This document shows, one piece after another, positions 36,933 through 46,144 of a stretch of DNA of 64,000 nt. The notes under the pieces were generated by a model. The model made no database searches. It was not told the origin of the DNA and was given only the letters and a program-made list of their open reading frames with translations. Each line of letters begins with the position of its first letter. Position 1 is the stretch's first letter. The translations under genes were made by a program, and so were the position numbers. Source of the stretch: an uncultured Pseudomonadota bacterium. Lineage in GTDB: Bacteria; Myxococcota_A; Bradymonadia; Bradymonadales; GCA-2716585. The stretch lies in the NCBI GenBank assembly GCA_937123825.1, contig CAKZKQ010000782.1, positions 1-64,000 of the forward strand, given 5' to 3'.

Positions 36933-38383
36933 GCGCAGAGCGCCCAAAAGATCCCAGCGCGCCGCAGACGGTGCAGGAGTCACCCCAAGAGGACTCCCTG
37001 GCAGGTGCCAACGCGTGGATCGAGGGCGTGGACGACGACTATCCATCGCAAGACATCTCGGATGGGGCGCTGGACTCGTTGCTGGACATGCTGGCCAAGC
37101 CCGTAGAGTACACCTTGCCAAGGCCGGGCCAGAGCGTGGGCGCTGACGGCCGGTATCTGCTTGAGCGGCGCCTTGGCCGCGGTGGCCAGGGGGTGGTCTT
37201 TGAGGCCAAAGACGAGCGGCTGCGCCGGGCGGTGGCGATCAAGTTTGTGCTGCCAGACGAGGACGACACCGCCGAGAGTTGGCGCCAGAAGTGCGAGCGC
37301 TTCGAGGACGAGATCGGCGTGTTGGCCATGCTCCAACATGAGCACATCGTGACCACCCACGATCGCGGGCTGTGGGAAGGCGTGCCATTTATGGTGATGG
37401 CGCTGCTTGAAGGTCAGACGCTGCGCAAGCTCTTGCGGGCCAAGGGGGCGCTCGACGCTCGACGCGCCGTGTCCTTGAGCCTTCAAATCGCCCACGGCCT
37501 GGGCGCTGCGCACGCCAGCGGGGTCATCCACCGCGACCTCAAACCCGAGAATGTCTTTGTCCAACCCGGCGACCGCGTCAAAATTCTGGATTTTGGTCTG
37601 GCGGCGCTGGCCGCTCGCCCCGACGACGAGGTCCTGCCACTGGCGGACGCCGACCCGACCCCCAGCGAGGTGCAGCAGGGCGGCACCGCCCGCTATATGG
37701 CGCCAGAACAATGGCGCGCCACCTCACAAGACACGCGCACCGATGTGTGGGCGCTGGGGGTGGTGCTCTACGAGATGCTCACCGGCACCCACCCCTTTTT
37801 TGGCGCCAGCAGCACCAAGAGCCTGCGAGACGCGGTCCTGAACGCGGCCCCAACACCGCTGCTGTCCAGAATCCACCGCGAATCGCTGCCGACCGAGCTG
37901 CTGGAGTTGGTCAGCGCGTGCATGAAAAAGGAGGCCCGGCTGCGGCCCGCCGACGCGAGCGCGGTGGTGACGCGCCTGGAGAGCCTGCACCATCGCCTCC
38001 AGGCAGGACCCGGCCAGGTCCCCCACACGCAGTCGTTGCCATCCATACCCGCGCGCCCCAAAACCACGGGGCCCATGCAGCCTGTGGTGCTCCCAAAACC
38101 CCCAGCGCCCAAGACGCAGCGCTGGCTGAGCACCCGAAAGATGGCCACCATCGCGGCCGTGGTCTTGGTGGTGATGGGGGCTCTGCTGTGGAAGTTTGGC
38201 AGGCTTTATACCTCGGAGGTCGACTTCATCAACCAGGTCGAGGTCAAGCGCGCCACGCTCCCCAAGAGTCACCACGGTTGCCTGCCGCGCAACTGGCCCT
38301 TGCAGAGCTGCGTCTTTGTCGCCGCCGACCCTGTGCACTTCAGCCTCATCTTCCTGGTCGAGCCTTCAGACGCCAACCGCTGA
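36929..38383 (+). CDS. Membrane Ser/Thr protein kinase, coupled to the K+ channel gene
   Basis: 484 residues. An acidic N-terminal tail (about 1-70) precedes the kinase domain (about 72-350): [49 protein letters not shown]. The activation segment has an insert rich in Asp/Pro. One membrane helix ([17 protein letters not shown], about 405-421) puts a ~60-residue Cys-containing tail ([29 protein letters not shown]) outside the membrane as a possible sensor. The ATG overlaps the channel stop by four bases, which suggests the channel is a substrate or partner. Confidence 0.9.
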   Translation: MSAERPKDPSAPQTVQESPQEDSLAGANAWIEGVDDDYPSQDISDGALDSLLDMLAKPVEYTLPRPGQSVGADGRYLLERRLGRGGQGVVFEAKDERLRRAVAIKFVLPDEDDTAESWRQKCERFEDEIGVLAMLQHEHIVTTHDRGLWEGVPFMVMALLEGQTLRKLLRAKGALDARRAVSLSLQIAHGLGAAHASGVIHRDLKPENVFVQPGDRVKILDFGLAALAARPDDEVLPLADADPTPSEVQQGGTARYMAPEQWRATSQDTRTDVWALGVVLYEMLTGTHPFFGASSTKSLRDAVLNAAPTPLLSRIHRESLPTELLELVSACMKKEARLRPADASAVVTRLESLHHRLQAGPGQVPHTQSLPSIPARPKTTGPMQPVVLPKPPAPKTQRWLSTRKMATIAAVVLVVMGALLWKFGRLYTSEVDFINQVEVKRATLPKSHHGCLPRNWPLQSCVFVAADPVHFSLIFLVEPSDANR

Positions 38384-38511
38384 CCGCCTGGACCATCCAA
38401 ACCCCCACCTGGTTTGCGCGTTTGCTGCTGGGGGACCGGGGCCGCTTATGATAAACTCAGCGGCAGGTGGGGCATGTACACACACAGTGTTGAGACCAAA
38501 GCAACAGGCGT

Positions 38512-38567
38512 CTGACATCCATCATTGCTCGCCCCAGAGCGAGCCTTTTGTCTACGCTTTGGTATGA
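38512..38567 (+). repeat. Dispersed intergenic element, copy 2
   Basis: Same layout as 2681-2737: CTGACATCC, then ATTGCTCGCC, then AGCCTTTTGTCT, ending CTTTGGTATGA. It sits just before the sigma-factor gene, so its end may belong to that gene's leader. Confidence 0.55.
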
Positions 38568-38584
38568 GGGTTCGGGGTCAAGCC

Positions 38585-39196
38585 ATGTCGAGCAATCAAG
38601 ATCAGAGAGAGCGCGCAGAAGCGCGCTTTAAAGAGCACCTCACAGCGCAGCGCTGGCAGGACTCGGTGGCCGTCCTTGTGCAGACGTACGGGGACGAGGT
38701 GTTGAAGTTTCTCCATGGCTTTCTGCGCGATGCGGAAAACGCCGAAGAGGTTTTTGCCCAGTTGTGCTTGAAACTCTGCGAAGACATTGAGCAATTTCGC
38801 GGCGAATGCTCGGGCAGGACATGGTTTTACTACAAGGCCAGGTTCATGGCGCTGGACTGGCGGCGAGCCAGCGAGCGGCGCCGAGAGCAGGCGCTGGTGA
38901 CCGAGGATTGGTCCAGAATGTCCCAACTGGTGGCGCAGGTGCGCTCGCGCACGCGCCCCTACATGCGCACCGAGGTCAAAGACCGCTTTGCGGCGCTGCG
39001 ACGCCACCTGGATGCCGAAGAACGCACCCTGCTGATTTTTTACAAGTACCAGGCCATGAGCTCCCAGGAAGTCGCCGAGGCGATGAGTTCGCCCCAGGAT
39101 CCCTGGACCCCCCAGCGCGTGCGCAAGCGCTGGCAACGGCTCAAGGCCAAGATCGCCCAGTTGGCCGCGCGCGAAGGGTTGCTCAACCAGGATTAG
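38585..39196 (+). CDS. Sigma-70 family (ECF-like) RNA polymerase sigma factor
   Basis: 203 residues. Region 2 is recognisable (VLKFLHGFLRDAENAEEVFAQLCLKLCEDIEQFRG, WFYYKARFMALDWRRA), matching the core-binding and -10-recognition helices of ECF factors. Region 4 is weaker but present (LDAEERTLLIFYKYQAMSSQEVAEAM ... QRVRKRWQRLKAKI). The start at 38585 was chosen because the upstream part is the dispersed element; 38564 is an alternative ATG. No anti-sigma gene is adjacent; the nearest regulators are the two kinases upstream, so phosphorylation control is a fair hypothesis. The stop codon lies inside the palindromic repeat at 39195. Confidence 0.82.
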   Translation: MSSNQDQRERAEARFKEHLTAQRWQDSVAVLVQTYGDEVLKFLHGFLRDAENAEEVFAQLCLKLCEDIEQFRGECSGRTWFYYKARFMALDWRRASERRREQALVTEDWSRMSQLVAQVRSRTRPYMRTEVKDRFAALRRHLDAEERTLLIFYKYQAMSSQEVAEAMSSPQDPWTPQRVRKRWQRLKAKIAQLAAREGLLNQD

Positions 39197-39242
39197 GTTC
39201 TGTCTGACAATTGTCCCAAGTTCCAATTGTCAGACAGAACCT
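39195..39242. repeat. Palindromic intergenic repeat, copy 2
   Basis: A perfect 19-bp inverted repeat (39195-39213 with 39224-39242) around the 10-bp centre TCCCAAGTTC. It overlaps the stop codon of the sigma-factor gene and may help end its transcript, although no T run follows. Sequence is shared with 21776-21835. Confidence 0.8.
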
Positions 39243-39551
39243 GGGGCGGTCTCGATCCCCCACTTGCTGGCCAGCCTGTCGGCCACCTGAGACTTCTTGT
39301 CACACCCTATGGCGCCCAAGCCACGCTTGTCCCACACCAACCTACAACCACCAAAACTTGTTTCAACATCGTGATGGTCGACATCAACGCCATTTCTGAC
39401 CCCACTTCAAGCCACTGACAACCCTCCACACTTGTTCACATGGCATAGAGAATGCATATGTAGTTGGCATGTGACGTCATCCTGACGCTCGCGTGAAGGC
39501 CAGGGCCGGTCTGAATCAACAAAGACTGAATTGGGTCGAGAGGCATATACA
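39243..39551. other. Gene-free interval, 309 bp, leader of the HEAT-repeat gene
   Basis: No supported gene. A TGACGTCA palindrome lies at about 39472 and A/T-rich CATATG/CATATAC words lie nearer the HEAT-repeat gene, which may hold its promoter. No clear -35/-10 pair was seen. Confidence 0.45.
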
Positions 39552-40103
39552 ATGTTCAAGCATATCTTTCCCGTCTGCGCAGTGCTGCTGAGTCTCCTGA
39601 TGGTCGTCCCGGCCGCCGCCGAGATGAACCCCGAGAGCGGTGAGATGAGCGTCGATAACCTCAACGCCGTCACCGGCTTCCTGGTCTCTGACCAATTCCT
39701 CGTCAGCCGCCTGAAGCTGCGCAAGCTTGACCAGGACCCTGTCCCGGAGTTGATCAGCATCGCCAACGACGCCAAAAAGAAGTCCTTTGTGCGCGAGCGC
39801 GCCATCAAATGCATGGGCCTCTTTCGCGACAAACGCGTCATGGTCTCCTTCAAAGACATGCTGCAGAGTAAACCCGACCAGTATTTCAGCGTGATCGTGA
39901 TGTCATACCTGGAGGCCTTCGGCGAAGACGCCGTCAAAGACATCAAGCCCTTCCTCGACAACAAGAACGCCGATGTTCGCTTGACGGTGGTCAAGGGCCT
40001 GGGGCTCTTTGGTGGCCAGAGCGGCTTTGAGCTTCTCCAGGAGCACGACAAGAAAGAGGCCAACCCCCAGATCCAGGCCGAGATTCGCACCTACATCCAG
40101 TAG
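39552..40103 (+). CDS. Exported HEAT-repeat protein
   Basis: 183 residues. Signal peptide MFKHIFPVCAVLLSLLMVVPAAA. The mature part consists of about four HEAT-like helical pairs: DPVPELISIANDAKKKSFVRERAIKCMGLF, DKRVMVSFKDMLQ, FSVIVMSYLEAFGEDAVKDIKPFLDNKNADVRLTVVKGLGLFG. Such repeats are protein-binding scaffolds; here the location would be periplasmic. The start at 39552 has GAGAGG 8 nt upstream; the frame opens seven codons earlier. It stands alone, with its own terminator. No partner is evident nearby. Confidence 0.8.
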   Translation: MFKHIFPVCAVLLSLLMVVPAAAEMNPESGEMSVDNLNAVTGFLVSDQFLVSRLKLRKLDQDPVPELISIANDAKKKSFVRERAIKCMGLFRDKRVMVSFKDMLQSKPDQYFSVIVMSYLEAFGEDAVKDIKPFLDNKNADVRLTVVKGLGLFGGQSGFELLQEHDKKEANPQIQAEIRTYIQ

Positions 40104-40134
40104 ACACAAACCCCCATACTGACCGGCCCCCAGC

Positions 40135-40167
40135 GGCGCGCTCCTTGGAAAAGGGGACGCGCCTTTG
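40135..40167 (+). terminator. Terminator after the HEAT-repeat gene
   Basis: GGCGCG (40135-40140) pairs with CGCGCC (40158-40163), with an inner CTCC/GGGG pairing, followed by TTTGTTGTTT. It may also serve the convergent GAF gene. Confidence 0.75.
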
Positions 40168-40202
40168 TTGTTTCGGGAGATGGGATCAAACGCAGGCAGC
40201 GC

Positions 40203-40922
40203 TCAACGCGAGCGCTTTTTCTTTTTGCGCCGCTCGGCCAGCGCCTTGAGGTTTCGCTCCGCGCACTTGGGACAAATGCTGTGCGTCACACACGCGTTGG
40301 TCTGCTCGGTGATGTAGACATCGACCTTCTGCCAGAAACCGTCGTCGTCCCGAATCTCATTGCACCAAGCGCACACCGGCACCAACCCCGAGAGGGTCTT
40401 GACCTCCTCCAAGGCGGCCGCCAGCCGATGGGTCGTGTCCCGATACTCCAGCAGCGTCACCACCTGCTCAGAGAGCGCCTGCAATGCCTGACGCTGTTGG
40501 TCGCTGAGCTTTCGGGGGGTCCGATCAATCACGCAGAGCGTCCCCAACGCGTGGCCATCAAGGTCCACCAGCGGCGCACCGGCATAAAACTGGATGTGGG
40601 GGTCGCCCAGAACCAACGGGTTGTTGGCAAAGCGCCTGTCGTCGCGGGCGTTTTCGACGATCATGATCTCGGAACTCATGATCGAGTGGGCGCAAAAGGC
40701 GTGCTCCCTGGGCGTCTGATCGACCTCCAACCCCACCTTGGACTTGAACCACTGGCGCTCTGCATCGACCAGGCTCACCAACGCAATCGGAGACTGACAT
40801 ATCTGCGACGCCAACAACGTGATGTTGTCAAAAGAGCGCTCAGCTTCTGTGTCCAGGATTCGGTACCGCTCCAGTGCGTTCAGCCTCTCGGCTTCACCGG
40901 ATGGGATGGGGTACGATGACAT
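40203..40922 (-). CDS. GAF-domain sensor protein with C-terminal CxWC ... CPxC motif
   Basis: 239 residues, cytoplasmic. The GAF domain (about 15-165) is of the group often seen in signalling proteins: ALERYRILDTEAERSFDNITLLASQICQSPIALVSLVDAERQWFKSKVGL, HAFCAHSIM, FYAGAPLVDLDGHALGTLCVIDRTPRKLSDQQRQAL. The C-terminus VPVCAWCNEIRDDDGFWQKVDVYI ... HSICPKC is a Cys-rich module (two CxxC pairs, probably Zn) usually found at the end of response regulators and GAF proteins. There is no kinase or cyclase output domain, so it may act through protein contact. The start at 40922 fits the family; a longer form to 40985 is possible. A TTGACT hexamer on the minus strand (40990-40985) may be part of its promoter. 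Confidence 0.82.
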   Translation of the reverse strand: MSSYPIPSGEAERLNALERYRILDTEAERSFDNITLLASQICQSPIALVSLVDAERQWFKSKVGLEVDQTPREHAFCAHSIMSSEIMIVENARDDRRFANNPLVLGDPHIQFYAGAPLVDLDGHALGTLCVIDRTPRKLSDQQRQALQALSEQVVTLLEYRDTTHRLAAALEEVKTLSGLVPVCAWCNEIRDDDGFWQKVDVYITEQTNACVTHSICPKCAERNLKALAERRKKKKRSR

Positions 40923-41331
40923 GGCAACGCCGGGCTCCATATAAAAACAACGCCTTCCTAAACAATCGGCCACTGCAGACCACAAGTCAATTCACACCCA
41001 CCGCCGTCGCAAAACAATCGCACAACCCTCAACCCGCAAAACGCAGGGCATACCTGTGCAAACCCTGGGGTTAAAACACAACGCCCGCGCGCATCTGCGG
41101 CAAAAGGGCACGAGCCAGAACACACCGCTGCGCATCGGTTGTATAAGGTCTGTGTCCGACAAAGCACACACATCGGCACTGCAACCCATCCAAGGCCATC
41201 GTCCAAAACCCCAAAACATCGCAGCTCAACCCAATACAACGCCCAGCACCTGCACCTTGCACTGACACACCAACAAGACCACAATCACTCAGGTGCCTCG
41301 CATACCCCGATACCGACAACCCACGGAGCCC
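40923..41331. other. Gene-free divergent interval, about 409 bp
   Basis: It separates the GAF gene (minus) from the DUF58 operon (plus) and must hold both promoters. I see a minus-strand TTGACT near 40985-40990 and a plus-strand TGTATAAGG near 41142, but no convincing complete promoter. No repeats or structured elements were recognised. Confidence 0.45.
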
Positions 41332-42648
41332 ATGGCCCCCCGAGCAAAGACAAACAGCCTCAAAGAGACTCTGACGCAGAGCCGCCCGTGGCGACGCGCA
41401 CGCGCCGTGCTTGGCTGGCTGCCGCTGACATGGCGCAGCGCCGTGGGCCTGGGACTGCTGGTGTGGCTGCGTCAGGCCTACGGCGTTGAGCGCTCGGATC
41501 TGGTGCTGCTGGTGCTGGGCACCGGCGGCATCGCGCTCATTGTGGTGGCCCTGGTCGCCGTCACCGTCGCCGCGCTCCTGGTGCGCTGGAAGGCGCGCGC
41601 TGAACCAGGACAGCCCTGGGTCTTTCAGACCGACGCGCCGCTGCGCACCGGCCACCGCCTTGGATGGCTGGCGTGGTTGCCGCTGGTCCGCCTGGAGCTT
41701 GGCTGGGACAGCCCCCAAAAGGTCGAGGTCGAGTTGGTCCCCCACCGCGCCAGACTCCACGAAGAGGTCATCGCTTGGCGCCGCACACAAATCGACCACC
41801 TGGAGCGGCGCTGGACCATCTCTGACACCTTCGGCATGGCCCGCATCACCTTCTCACAGCGCATCGAGCAGTCCATCAAGATCCTCCCCTCCCCCGGGCG
41901 ACTCAAACCCCGCGAGCTGCTCCAACAGATGTCTTCGGGGGATCTGGTCTCGCACCCTGGCGGTGAGCCCCAGGGCGACTTGATCGAGATGCGCCGTTAC
42001 GCGCCGGGAGACCCCATCAAGCGCGTCCTGTGGAAGATCTACGCCCGCACCGGTAAGCTCCTGGTCAGGCTCCCCGAGCGCGCCATCGCGCCGCGCCAGA
42101 AGACCCTGGCCTACCTGGTCGCCCACCTCGACGACGAACCGGCCGCCGGCACCGCGCGGGCCGCGCTCGAACAGGGCATCTTTGGCCAGGACTTCATCTT
42201 CATGGCCGACGGCGAACCCCAACCCACCAGCGACATCCCCGAGGCCATCGAGCAGATCGTCCGCTCCAGCACCGCCCACCACATTGGCGGCACCGGACTC
42301 GAAGAACTGCTGGCCATCGGCAAGGCGCAGGGCTCCTCGGCCTGCGTGGTCTTTGCGCCCGCCGTCCCCGGCAAGTGGTTGACGCGGGTGGAGACGCAGC
42401 TCAAGACCCACCCGCGCCAGATCAGCGTCGTGCTGGCCATCGACGGCATCCACGCGCTCAAGCAGCGCTCCCTGCTCCAACGCATCCTGGTGGCCGAACA
42501 AGACGACCGAAACACGCGCATCCAAAACCTGCGCGCCGTCTGGGACCGACTGGTCGCCGCCGGGGCCCCCGTGACGGTCATTGATCGCGCCTCGGGGCTG
42601 GCCGTCCACCCCCAACAACTGCACGCGCGACCGGGACGGACACGATGA
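41332..42648 (+). CDS. DUF58 domain protein
   Basis: 438 residues. Two hydrophobic N-terminal segments (about 30-47 and 57-84) anchor it in the membrane. The DUF58 signature is clear: GDLIEMRRYAPGDPIKRVLWKIYARTGKLLVRLPE (about 210-245). A VWA-like region follows. DUF58 proteins are normally encoded next to MoxR ATPases and transglutaminases, as here, and probably act with MoxR as a chaperone-like or metal-dependent complex. The start at 41332 (MAPRAK) follows ACGGAG; a GTG at 41293 in frame is an alternative. Its stop overlaps the ATG of a 66-codon ORF. Confidence 0.85.
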   Translation: MAPRAKTNSLKETLTQSRPWRRARAVLGWLPLTWRSAVGLGLLVWLRQAYGVERSDLVLLVLGTGGIALIVVALVAVTVAALLVRWKARAEPGQPWVFQTDAPLRTGHRLGWLAWLPLVRLELGWDSPQKVEVELVPHRARLHEEVIAWRRTQIDHLERRWTISDTFGMARITFSQRIEQSIKILPSPGRLKPRELLQQMSSGDLVSHPGGEPQGDLIEMRRYAPGDPIKRVLWKIYARTGKLLVRLPERAIAPRQKTLAYLVAHLDDEPAAGTARAALEQGIFGQDFIFMADGEPQPTSDIPEAIEQIVRSSTAHHIGGTGLEELLAIGKAQGSSACVVFAPAVPGKWLTRVETQLKTHPRQISVVLAIDGIHALKQRSLLQRILVAEQDDRNTRIQNLRAVWDRLVAAGAPVTVIDRASGLAVHPQQLHARPGRTR

Positions 42649-42845
42649 AAGAGACACCGACCCACAACCCCAACGCGCCCTGGCGGAAGTCTACGCCACC
42701 CCGATGCGTTGATCCCCTCGGACCCGATGAACTCCTGGCCGCAGGCTCGCCCCGTGGCCCCATCAGACCGCCTCGCGCCCCCCAAAGCACACCCCGGACG
42801 GCCGCCCAAAGGCCGTGCTGGCACCCCCAATCGGTGTCGCCATGA
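42645..42845 (+). CDS. Possible 66-residue Pro-rich protein bridging two coupled genes
   Basis: This ORF fills the gap between the DUF58 and transglutaminase genes exactly. Its ATG overlaps the DUF58 stop (ATGA) and its TGA overlaps the transglutaminase ATG (ATGA). The product is Pro/Arg/Ser-rich with no recognisable domain, no signal peptide and no homologue I know. It may be a real small protein, or simply a translated linker that lets ribosomes pass from one gene to the next. Low confidence. Confidence 0.35.
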   Translation: MKETPTHNPNAPWRKSTPPRCVDPLGPDELLAAGSPRGPIRPPRAPQSTPRTAAQRPCWHPQSVSP

Positions 42846-45055
42846 CCACAACACCCAAAAATCGCCCCACGCAACACGACGACGAGCCCATTTATCTGGT
42901 GGGCCTGCGCGCCTTCATCTACGCCATGGCCGCCTTCGTCAACCTCTACGGGCTGGCGCTCGGCTCGGGGCTGGTCGGGGGCATGTTGGGCGCGGCCGCC
43001 TCGGTCTGGATCGCCCACCTGATGTGCACCCAGAAGATCCGCGGCGCCGTCATCGCGGCCACCTGTGCGGGGGCCATCGTCGCGGGGCTGGTCTTTGACC
43101 ACATCCTGACGGGCACGGCGCTGATCGCCTCGGGGCTGGGGATCGCCAACACGCTGGCGCTGACCGACTTCCTGGTTTTTGGGACGGTCCTGCTGGGCGT
43201 GGGCGTGGCGCTGCGGACCATCGCCACGCGCTTCCCCACCATGGCGCTGATCGAGGTGGCCTTCATCACCCTGGGCGTGGTGCGCCTGCTGGCCGGACAC
43301 CGTGACCAGGCCATCAGCGAGCCCCGCTTCCTCTCCGACTGGGTCTGGAGCCAGGGTGGCGACCCCATTGTGGCGCTGATGGCCATCGGCGCGCTGGTCA
43401 TGGGCACCGTGCCACTGCTGCTGCTGGTCAAACAGCGCGCCACCAAGGCCGCGCTGAGCATCGCCACCCTGGCGCTGCTGGGCCTCTTTGCCTTTGGCCT
43501 GATGCGCATCGCCCCTCCAGAACCCCCGCCGCCCAACGACCCCATGGGCCTGACTGGCAAAAAGAACGAAGAGGAAGAGGCCAAAAAATTCAACGGACAG
43601 GGCATCCCCGGCGACAACCAGGGACAACCTGGTCAGGCCCGGGGCCAAAAGGGCGACGACCCCTCCGAAATGCCCTTCCGAGACGACTACCCCCAGGGCG
43701 AACCCAAGCCCGTCGCCGTGGTCCGTCTCCACGACGACTACACCTCGCCCGACGGCTACTACTACTTCCGTCAAACCGCCTTCAGCCACTTCAACGGCTA
43801 CCGCCTGGTGCGCTCCTTCCTGCCTGACTCGGACCCCGACTTGCTGGAGCGATTCCCCGCCGGGGAAGAAGAGGTCTCGGACCTGGACCGCGAGTACCGC
43901 TCTTTTGAAGAGTTGACCACCACGGTCGCCCTGATCACCGACCACAAACAACCCTTTGGGCTGGCCAACGCGCTGACCTTCCGGGCGCTCAAGAACCCCA
44001 ACCCCGACTATTTCCGGCGCGCCTACGAGGTCACCTCGCTGGCCCCCAGAAAAGACTTCAAGGCGCTGCTGACCTACACCACCGCCGGAGATCCCGACTG
44101 GCCCGAGGCGCTGCGCAACCAGTACACGCGCTCCCCTGACGATCCGCGCTACAAAGAGTTGGCCGATGAGATCGTCGGTGAGTTGCCCGAGCGCCACCAG
44201 GGCAACCCCGTGGCCAAGGCGCTGGCGCTGCGGCGCTGGTTGGAGAAGAACACCGTCTACACCCGCAAATCCAGCCACGCCGGGCAGCAAGACCCCACCG
44301 CCTCCTTCCTCTTTGGCTCTCGGCGCGGTTACTGCGTCCACCTTGCCCACTCGATGGCCTTCATGATGCGCTCTCAGGGCCTGCCCACCCGCGTGGCGGC
44401 GGGTTACCTGGTCGATGAAGCGCGCCGCGCCAGCGGCTCCACCGTCCTCATCCAGAACCAGGATGCCCACGCCTGGGCCGAGATCTACCTCGACGGGCTG
44501 GGCTGGGTGGTCATGGACGTGGCCCCAGAGCAAGCCGAGGACGGCGGCGGCGCGCCCATCAACCCGGACTTGCAGCGGACGCTGGGTGAGCTTTTGCGCG
44601 GGGAGGAAGACGCAGGAAAGGAGGTGGGCAAGGACCGGCGGATTCGGTGGGGGAGGCTTTTGGCGGTCTTTGGGCTGCCCTTTGTCTTGCTGCTGATGGG
44701 CTTGCTCTACGGCGTGAAGCTCTGGCGCCGGGTGGCCTGGCGGTTCTTGTCCGATGCCCAGCTCTATCGGCTGGCCTACCGGGCTTCGCTGGACGCGCTG
44801 GCCGACGTGGGTGTGGTGCGCCGCTACGGTGAGACCCGCGAAGGCTTTGCGCGCCGCGTGGCCGTGCACCTGCCTGCTTTGACGACCATGACCCACGCCC
44901 ACATGCGCCGCGCCCTTGGCGGCGATGATCCTCTGACGCGGGAGCAGTGGCTGCGTCATCACAACGAACTCAACACGCAGCTGGGGGCCCACCACGAGTG
45001 GTGGAAACGCGCCCTGGGCCTGCTCAACCCCTTCTCATGGATGCGAGTGCGATGA
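42842..45055 (+). CDS. Transglutaminase-like membrane protein
   Basis: 737 residues. About six or seven N-terminal membrane helices (residues about 20-225), a hydrophilic Lys/Glu/Gln-rich linker, an extracytoplasmic domain with the transglutaminase triad: Cys in SRRGYCVHLAHSMAFMMRSQ (about residue 499), His in QDAHAWAEIYLDGLG, Asp in WVVMDVAPEQ. A further membrane helix (LLAVFGLPFVLLLMGLLYGV) and a cytoplasmic DUF4129-like tail follow. This TgpA-like layout goes with DUF58 and MoxR. Activity could be cross-linking or proteolysis of envelope proteins. The start at 42842 is coupled to the upstream ORF; the stop overlaps the MoxR start. Confidence 0.88.
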   Translation: MTTTPKNRPTQHDDEPIYLVGLRAFIYAMAAFVNLYGLALGSGLVGGMLGAAASVWIAHLMCTQKIRGAVIAATCAGAIVAGLVFDHILTGTALIASGLGIANTLALTDFLVFGTVLLGVGVALRTIATRFPTMALIEVAFITLGVVRLLAGHRDQAISEPRFLSDWVWSQGGDPIVALMAIGALVMGTVPLLLLVKQRATKAALSIATLALLGLFAFGLMRIAPPEPPPPNDPMGLTGKKNEEEEAKKFNGQGIPGDNQGQPGQARGQKGDDPSEMPFRDDYPQGEPKPVAVVRLHDDYTSPDGYYYFRQTAFSHFNGYRLVRSFLPDSDPDLLERFPAGEEEVSDLDREYRSFEELTTTVALITDHKQPFGLANALTFRALKNPNPDYFRRAYEVTSLAPRKDFKALLTYTTAGDPDWPEALRNQYTRSPDDPRYKELADEIVGELPERHQGNPVAKALALRRWLEKNTVYTRKSSHAGQQDPTASFLFGSRRGYCVHLAHSMAFMMRSQGLPTRVAAGYLVDEARRASGSTVLIQNQDAHAWAEIYLDGLGWVVMDVAPEQAEDGGGAPINPDLQRTLGELLRGEEDAGKEVGKDRRIRWGRLLAVFGLPFVLLLMGLLYGVKLWRRVAWRFLSDAQLYRLAYRASLDALADVGVVRRYGETREGFARRVAVHLPALTTMTHAHMRRALGGDDPLTREQWLRHHNELNTQLGAHHEWWKRALGLLNPFSWMRVR

Positions 45056-46086
45056 CAGAACAACCGCTGCCCGCCGAGCAGGCCGACCTGCTGGCGCGCT
45101 CAAACATACGCTCTCTGGCCGACGCGGCCGAAATGGCCCAGATGCTCACCGCCCACTGCCGCGCCGCCGTTCAAGGCCGCGATGAGGTCATTGACCTGAT
45201 CCTGGTGGCCCTCTTTGGCGACGGCCACGTCCTGCTTGAGGACTACCCGGGCAGTGGCAAGACCACGCTGGCCAAGGCGCTCGGCGAGAGCATCATCTCA
45301 GGGCATGAGGAGATCCAGGGGCTGACCTCGTTTCGGCGCGTTCAGTTTACCCCGGATCTCTTGCCCAGCGACATCACCGGCGTGACGATCTTTGACCCCG
45401 ACTCAAACAGCTTTGAGTTTCAGCGCGGGCCGGTCTTTGCACACGTCGTGTTGGCCGACGAGATCAACCGCACCAGCCCCAAGGTCCAGGCGGCGCTGCT
45501 GGAGGCCATGGGAGAGAAGCAGGTCACGGTGGACAACACCACCTACCGGCTGGACGACCTCTTTTTTGTCCTGGCGACCCAGAACCCGCTCGATCTGGTC
45601 GGAACCTACCCGCTGCCGCTGGCGCAGTTGGACCGTTTTCTCTTCAAAATCCGCATGGAGCACCTGGAGCGGGCCGCAGAGCTGGAGGTCTTGTCCAACT
45701 GGAGCCGCTATAAGACGCCGCTCCAGCTCCCGCGCGTGAGTCGAGACGACATCGTGGCCGCCAGAATCCTGGTGCACCGCGAGGTGCAAATCGCCCAGCC
45801 CGTGCGCGAAGCGCTGGTGGACCTGGCCCGCGCCGTGCGCGCCGACCGACGCGTCTTGCAGGGCGTCTCGACCCGCGCGCTGGTCCTGGCCATGCCCGCC
45901 ATGCAGGCTCGCGCCATGCTCCGAGGGCGCGACTACGTCTCCAGCGAGGATCTTCAGGCGCTGCTGGTGCCGCTGATGGCCCACCGCATCGAGGTCGTCC
46001 CCGGCGTGGAAGATCCCACGGCAGTGATCACCGAGGCCGCCGCAGAGGCCATGGAGACGTTGACGCGCTCGACCATGCGGCGTTGA
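45052..46086 (+). CDS. MoxR family AAA+ ATPase
   Basis: 344 residues. Walker A DYPGSGKTTLAKAL (about residues 64-77), Walker B VVLADEINRTSPKVQAALLEAMGEKQVTVD, sensor 1 FFVLATQNPLDLVGTYPLPLAQLDRF and sensor 2 in the helical lid (RALVLAMPAMQARAMLRGRDYV). This is the standard MoxR profile. MoxR ATPases remodel or activate partner proteins, generally the VWA/DUF58 protein encoded alongside. The ATG at 45052 overlaps the transglutaminase stop (ATGA), so the genes are translationally coupled; the longer frame to 44947 is the overlap region only. Confidence 0.93.
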   Translation: MTEQPLPAEQADLLARSNIRSLADAAEMAQMLTAHCRAAVQGRDEVIDLILVALFGDGHVLLEDYPGSGKTTLAKALGESIISGHEEIQGLTSFRRVQFTPDLLPSDITGVTIFDPDSNSFEFQRGPVFAHVVLADEINRTSPKVQAALLEAMGEKQVTVDNTTYRLDDLFFVLATQNPLDLVGTYPLPLAQLDRFLFKIRMEHLERAAELEVLSNWSRYKTPLQLPRVSRDDIVAARILVHREVQIAQPVREALVDLARAVRADRRVLQGVSTRALVLAMPAMQARAMLRGRDYVSSEDLQALLVPLMAHRIEVVPGVEDPTAVITEAAAEAMETLTRSTMRR

Positions 46087-46144
46087 GGCGTTTGAAAGAC
46101 CGCAGTTCAGGGCCACACACACGAGGTTTGGTGGAGGCAGCGCG

